This document shows, in pieces, positions 60,020 to 64,000 of a DNA stretch of 64,000 nt. The notes under the pieces were generated by a model. That model did no database searches. It was not told where the DNA came from and saw nothing but the letters and a program-made list of their open reading frames with translations. The translations under genes and the position numbers were made by a program. This DNA comes from Ehretia macrophylla (Eukaryota; Streptophyta; Magnoliopsida; Boraginales; Ehretiaceae): assembly GCA_037974665.1 (NCBI GenBank), contig CM075780.1, positions 4,560,501 through 4,624,500 of the forward strand, in the 5' to 3' direction. Numbering within the stretch: the first letter of the stretch is position 1; each line of letters opens with the position of its first letter.

Positions 60020-60576
60020 TTTTTCAATTTTTTTTGCCCTGGTTAGGGTTGCCAAGATACTTTATCCACCAAATCTCTATTACCGAATCCCACGGAACAT
60101 TAGGCAAGACAACATCACTTCACGTAGAGGCTGGGCCTACAAACCGAGGGCATAGGGTTTGTGACCAGGTCTCCGTCGCTCCGGTGCCCATAACTTTTGA
60201 TCCGTAAGGAGTTACGCGGCGCACAACATACCGTTGTAAAGCTCTCTAAGAGCTCTACGTCGAGGGAAGCTAGCTTGCTCACTATGCCCCTTTTTTTAGC
60301 CCAAAATCGAACGTTTTCATCAGTTTCAGGTCACTTTTCTTCTTTTGCACTTTTTTTTCGTCCCGGATCGTACGTCGTGAACTGTTAAAAGGACGACAAC
60401 CTGACTCATGGGACATCAGAGGGCCCTACAACTTGTCGATATCACGTCTTGCGAGGATGCTGCATTGTTGAAGCGGATGGGTTGTCGTTAAGCCCATTGG
60501 GCCTTCTGAATGGGCCATCTCTCTAGCTGGGACTATGAACCGTTAACACATATAGGAATTGTGCCCTCAACATGAC

Positions 60577-60695
60577 AGGTGCGATCATACCAACACTTAT
60601 GCACCGGATCCTATGAAAACTCTAAAGTTAAGCGTGCTTGGGCGAGAGTAGTACTAGGATGGATGACCCCCTGGGAAGTCCTCGTGTTGCACCCC
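60577..60695 (+). rRNA. 5S rRNA gene, copy 88 (type A)
   Basis: Changes: G17A, A22T, C36T, C39G, G41A, C47T, G48A, G87A. Confidence 0.89.
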
Positions 60696-61254
60696 CTTTT
60701 CAATTTTTTTTGCCCTGCTCAGGGTTGCCAAGATACTTTATCCACCAAAATCTCTATTACTGAATCCCACGGAACATTGGGCAAGACAACCTCGCTTCAC
60801 GTAAAGGCTGAGCCCGCAAACCGAGGGCATAGTATTTGTTACCAAGTCTCCGTCGTTCCGGTGCCGATAACTTTAGATCCGTAAGGAGTTACGCGGCGCA
60901 CAACATAACGTTGCAAAGCTCTCTGAGAGCTCTACGACGGGGGTAGAGAGTTTGCTCGTTGTGCCAGTTTTTGGAGACCAAAATTGAACGTTTTCATCAG
61001 TTTTAGGTCACTTTTCATCTTTTCCTCTGTTTTTCTATCCCGGATCGTATGTCGTGAGCTGTTAAAAGGGCGACAACCCGACTCACTGGATATCAGAGGG
61101 CCCTACAACGTGTCGATATCACATCTTGCAAGGATGCTGTGTTGTTGAAGCGGATGAGTTGTCGTTAAGCCCATTGGGCCTTTTGAATGGGCCATCTCTC
61201 TAGTCTGGGATTGTGAACAGTTATCACAAAAAGGAATTGTGCCCTCAACATGAC

Positions 61255-61373
61255 GGGTGTGATCATACCAGCACTAATGAACCGGATCCCATCAGAGCTC
61301 CGAAGTTAAGCATACTTGGACGAGAGTAGTACTAGGATGGGTGACCCCCTGGGAAGTCCTCGTGTTGCACCCC
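61255..61373 (+). rRNA. 5S rRNA gene, copy 89 (type A)
   Basis: Changes: C6T, C26A, A43G, G58A, G60A, G66A. Confidence 0.91.
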
Positions 61374-61930
61374 TTTTTCAATTTTTTTTGCCCTGGTTAG
61401 GGTTGCCAAGATACTTTATCTACCAAATCTCTATTACCGAATCCCACGGAACATTAGGCAAGACAACATCGCTTCACGTAGAGGCTGGGCCTGCAAACCG
61501 AGGGCGTAGGGTTTGTGACCAGGTCTCCGTCGCTCCGGTGCCCATAACTTTTGATCCGTAAGGAGTTACGTGGCGCACAACATACCGTTGCAAAGCTCTC
61601 TAAGAGCTCTACAACGGGGGAAGCTAGCTTGCTCCCTTTGCCAATTTTTGGAGCCCAAAATTGAATGTTTTCGTCAGTTTCAGGTCACTTTTCTTCTTTT
61701 GCTCTATTTTTCCGTCCCGGATTGTACGTCGTGAACTGTTAAAAGGACGACAACCTGACTCGTGGGACATCAGAGGGACCTACAACGTGTCGATATCACG
61801 TATTGCGAGGATGCTGCATTGTTAAAGCTGATGGGTTGTCGTTAAGCCCATTGGGCTTTCTTAATGGGCCATCTCTCTAGTTGGGACTGTGAACCGTTAA
61901 CACATATAGGATTTGTGCCTTGAACTTGAC

Positions 61931-62049
61931 CGGTGCGATCATACCAGCACTAATGCACCGGATCACATCAGAACTCTAAAGTTGAGCGTGCTTGGGCGAG
62001 AGTAGTACTAGGATGGGTGACACCCTGGGAAGTCCTCGTGTTGCACCCA
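61931..62049 (+). rRNA. 5S rRNA gene, copy 90 (type B)
   Basis: Changes: C47T, G48A, C92A, C119A. Because C47 and G48 are both changed, two neighbouring helix III pairs are weakened. Confidence 0.92.
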
Positions 62050-62606
62050 TTTTTCAATTTTTTTTGCCCTGGTTAGGGTTGCCAAGATACTTTATGCACC
62101 AAATCTCTATTACCGAATCCCACGGAACATTAGGCAAGAAAACATCGCTTCACGTAGAGGCTGGGCCTGCAAACCGAGGGCGTAGGGATTGTGACCAGGT
62201 CTCCGTCGCTCCGGTGCCCATAACTTTTGATCCGTAAGGAGTTACGTGGCGTACAACATACTGTTGCAAAGTTCCCTAAGAGCTCTACAACGGGGGAAGC
62301 TAGCTTCCTCGCTGTGCCCATTTTTGGAGCCCAAAATTGAACGTTTTCATCAGTTTCAGGTCACTTTTCTTCTTTTGCTCTATTTTTTCGTCCCGAATTG
62401 TACGTCGTGAACTGTTAAAAGGACGACAACCTGACTCGTGGGACATCAGAGGGCTCTACAACATGTCGATATCACGTCTTGCGAGGATGCTGCATTGTTG
62501 AAGCGGATGGGTTGTCGTTAAGCCCATTGGGCCTTCTGAATGGGCCATCTCTCTAGCTGGGACTGTGAACCGTTAACACATATAGGAATTGTGCCCTCAA
62601 CATGAC

Positions 62607-62725
62607 AGGTGCGAACATACCCGCACTAATGCATCGGATCCCATCAGAACTCCAAAGTTAAGCGTGCTTAGGCGAGAGTAGTACTAGGATGGATGACCCC
62701 CTGGGAAGTCCTCGTGTTGCACCCC
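62607..62725 (+). rRNA. 5S rRNA gene, copy 91 (type A)
   Basis: Changes: T9A, A16C, C28T, G48A, G64A, G87A. Confidence 0.91.
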
Positions 62726-63283
62726 CTTTTCAATTTTTTTTGCCCTGGTTAGGGTTGCCAAGATACTTTATCCACCAAATCTCTATTACTGAATCCCACG
62801 GAACATTGGGCAAGACAACTTCGCTTCACGTAGAGGCTGAGCCCGCAAACTGAGGGCGTAGTGCTTGTTACCAAGTCTCTGTCGTTCCGGTGCCCATAAC
62901 TTTTGATCCGTAAGGAGTTACGCGGCGCACAGCATAACGTTGCAAAGCACTGTGAGAGCTCTAAAATGGGGGCAGCGAGTTTGCTCGCTGTGCCAGTTTT
63001 TTGAGCCCAAAATTGATCGTTTGCATCATTTTCAGGCCACTTTTCTTCTTTTGCTATGTTTTTCCATCCCGGATCATACGTCGTGAGCTGTTAAAAGGGC
63101 GACAACCTGACTCACGGGATATCAGAGGGCCCTACAATGTGTCGATATCACGTCTTGCAAGGATGCTGTGTTAATTAAGCGGATGAGTTGTCGTTAAGCC
63201 CATTGGGCCTTTTGAATGGGCCATCTTTCTAGTCTGGGACAGTGAATAGTTATCACAAAAAGGAATTGTGCCCTCAACATGAC

Positions 63284-63402
63284 GGGTGCGATCATACCAG
63301 CACTAATGCACCGGATCCCACCAGAGCTCCGAAGTTAAGCATACTTGGACAAGAGTAGTACTAGGATGGGTGACCCCCTGGGAAGTCCTCGTGTTGCACC
63401 CC
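63284..63402 (+). rRNA. 5S rRNA gene, copy 92 (type A)
   Basis: Changes: T38C, A43G, G58A, G60A, G66A, G68A. The last complete copy. Confidence 0.91.
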
Positions 63403-63959
63403 CTTTTCAATTTTTTTTGCCCTGGTTAGGGTTGCCCAGATACTTTATCCACCAAATCTATATTACTGAATCCCACGGAACATTGGGCAAGACAACATCG
63501 CTTCACGTAGAGGCTGGGCCTGCAAACCAAGGGCGTAGGGTTTGTGACCAGGTCTCCGTCGCTCTGATGCCCATAACTTTTGATCCTTAAGGAGTTACGC
63601 GGCGCACAGCATACCGTTGCAAAGCTCTCTGAGAGCTCTACGACGGGGGCAGCCAACTTGCTAGCTTTGCCAATTTTTTTAGCCCAAAATGGAACGTTTT
63701 CATCAGTTTCAGGCCACTTATCTTCTTTTGCTATGTTTTTCCATCCCGGATCTAACGTCGTGAATTGTTAAAAGGACGATAACCTGACTCGTGGGACATT
63801 AGAGGGCCCTACAATGTGTCGATATCACGTCTTGCAAGGATGCTGCATTGTTGAAGCGGATGGGTTGTAGTTAAGCCCATTGGACCTTCTGAATGGGCCA
63901 TCTCTCTAGCTGGGACTGTGAACCGTTAACACATATAGGAATTGTGCTCTGAACATGAC

Positions 63960-64000
63960 CGGTGCGATCATACCAGCACTAATGCACCGGATCCCATCAG
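63960..64000 (+). rRNA. 5S rRNA gene, copy 93, cut by the window end
   Basis: Only nt 1-41 are in the window; they show no change except a C at +1. C35 is present and site 54 lies outside. Confidence 0.9.

Larger units (their letters stand above)
2260..64000 (+). repeat. Tandem 5S rDNA array, 93 units, continues past the window
   Basis: Every unit has a 5S gene of about 119 nt and a spacer of about 557 nt, all in one direction. Start-to-start distances are mostly 674-678 bp; the exceptions are 654, 592, 708, 685 and 251 bp, each explained by a visible insertion or deletion. Spacers not listed separately hold the same ordered blocks as the model spacer at 15924-16481 and no other gene. The array starts with only the last 50 bp of a spacer (2260-2309) before the first gene, so the left edge cuts a unit. 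The right edge is not reached. Confidence 0.97.

Noticed and set aside
2371-63590. An open frame of about 81 codons on the + strand that recurs in most units, starting inside the 5S gene and running into the spacer
   Set aside because: It starts at box A of a non-coding RNA gene, recurs with the tandem unit, is broken by single-base indels in several units, and has no recognisable domain. It is a by-product of the 5S sequence.
2509-63656. Recurring minus-strand open frames of 60-90 codons in the spacers
   Set aside because: They follow the unit period, differ at non-synonymous and synonymous sites alike, and have no promoter or domain. Not coding.
2260-64000. CRISPR array or other prokaryotic repeat system
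   Set aside because: The repeated element is a 119-nt plant 5S gene with a long conserved spacer, not a short repeat with unique spacers.
2260-64000. Satellite DNA or a Cassandra-type retrotransposon carrying 5S sequence
   Set aside because: No LTR ends, primer-binding site or target-site duplication is seen at unit borders, and complete 5S genes with upstream and downstream Pol III signals are present. A true 5S rDNA array fits better.
2260-64000. tRNA genes or 45S rRNA segments within the spacers
   Set aside because: No cloverleaf pattern or 18S, 5.8S or 25S sequence was recognised in any spacer, so the 5S genes are separate from the 45S locus here.

Overview
The window is nuclear DNA of a land plant, most likely a seed plant. 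It consists almost entirely of a tandem array of 5S ribosomal RNA genes. The 5S sequence is the typical plant cytosolic form of about 119 nt. The internal Pol III control regions, the upstream TATA-like, GC and -1 C elements and the downstream T-runs are all of the plant 5S kind. The species cannot be named from this sequence alone.

Layout: bases 1-2259 are a unique, non-ribosomal flank without a convincing gene. It has small hairpins and a texture that resembles plant mitochondrial intergenic DNA, which is only a hypothesis. From about 2260 to the right edge there are 93 head-to-tail 5S copies, all on the + strand: 92 in full span and one cut by the window end. The usual unit is 674-678 bp, a gene of about 119 bp plus a spacer of about 557 bp. 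No protein-coding gene is supported. The short open frames that recur once per unit on both strands come from the 5S gene and its spacer.

The array is not homogenised. Two gene types are interleaved. By hand count 47 copies are type A (C35 with A54), 36 are type B (A35 with G54, one of them with site 35 deleted), four are crosses of the two and five carry C or T at 54. Spacer ends and the +1 base partly follow the type. Substitutions pile up at the six CpG sites of the gene, as expected for methylated DNA that decays by deamination. At least six copies are structurally broken: one lacks the start region, one has a duplicated 3' end, one lacks 4 nt of loop C, one lacks most of box C, one is fused to spacer and has lost its terminator, and one has a 3-nt insertion. 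Multi-unit blocks recur at offsets of whole numbers of units (about 2.0, 2.7, 3.4, 6.1, 6.7 and 12.2 kb). This points to growth by unequal exchange of several units at a time rather than one by one.

The genes do not form a pathway. Together they are a dosage locus for 5S rRNA, which pairs with ribosomal protein uL18 and enters the large ribosomal subunit. Copies nearest consensus (for example those starting at 15805, 20477, 21154, 27231 and 45031) are the best candidates for transcription. In the entries, numbering inside the gene is from +1, and changes are given against the majority sequence.
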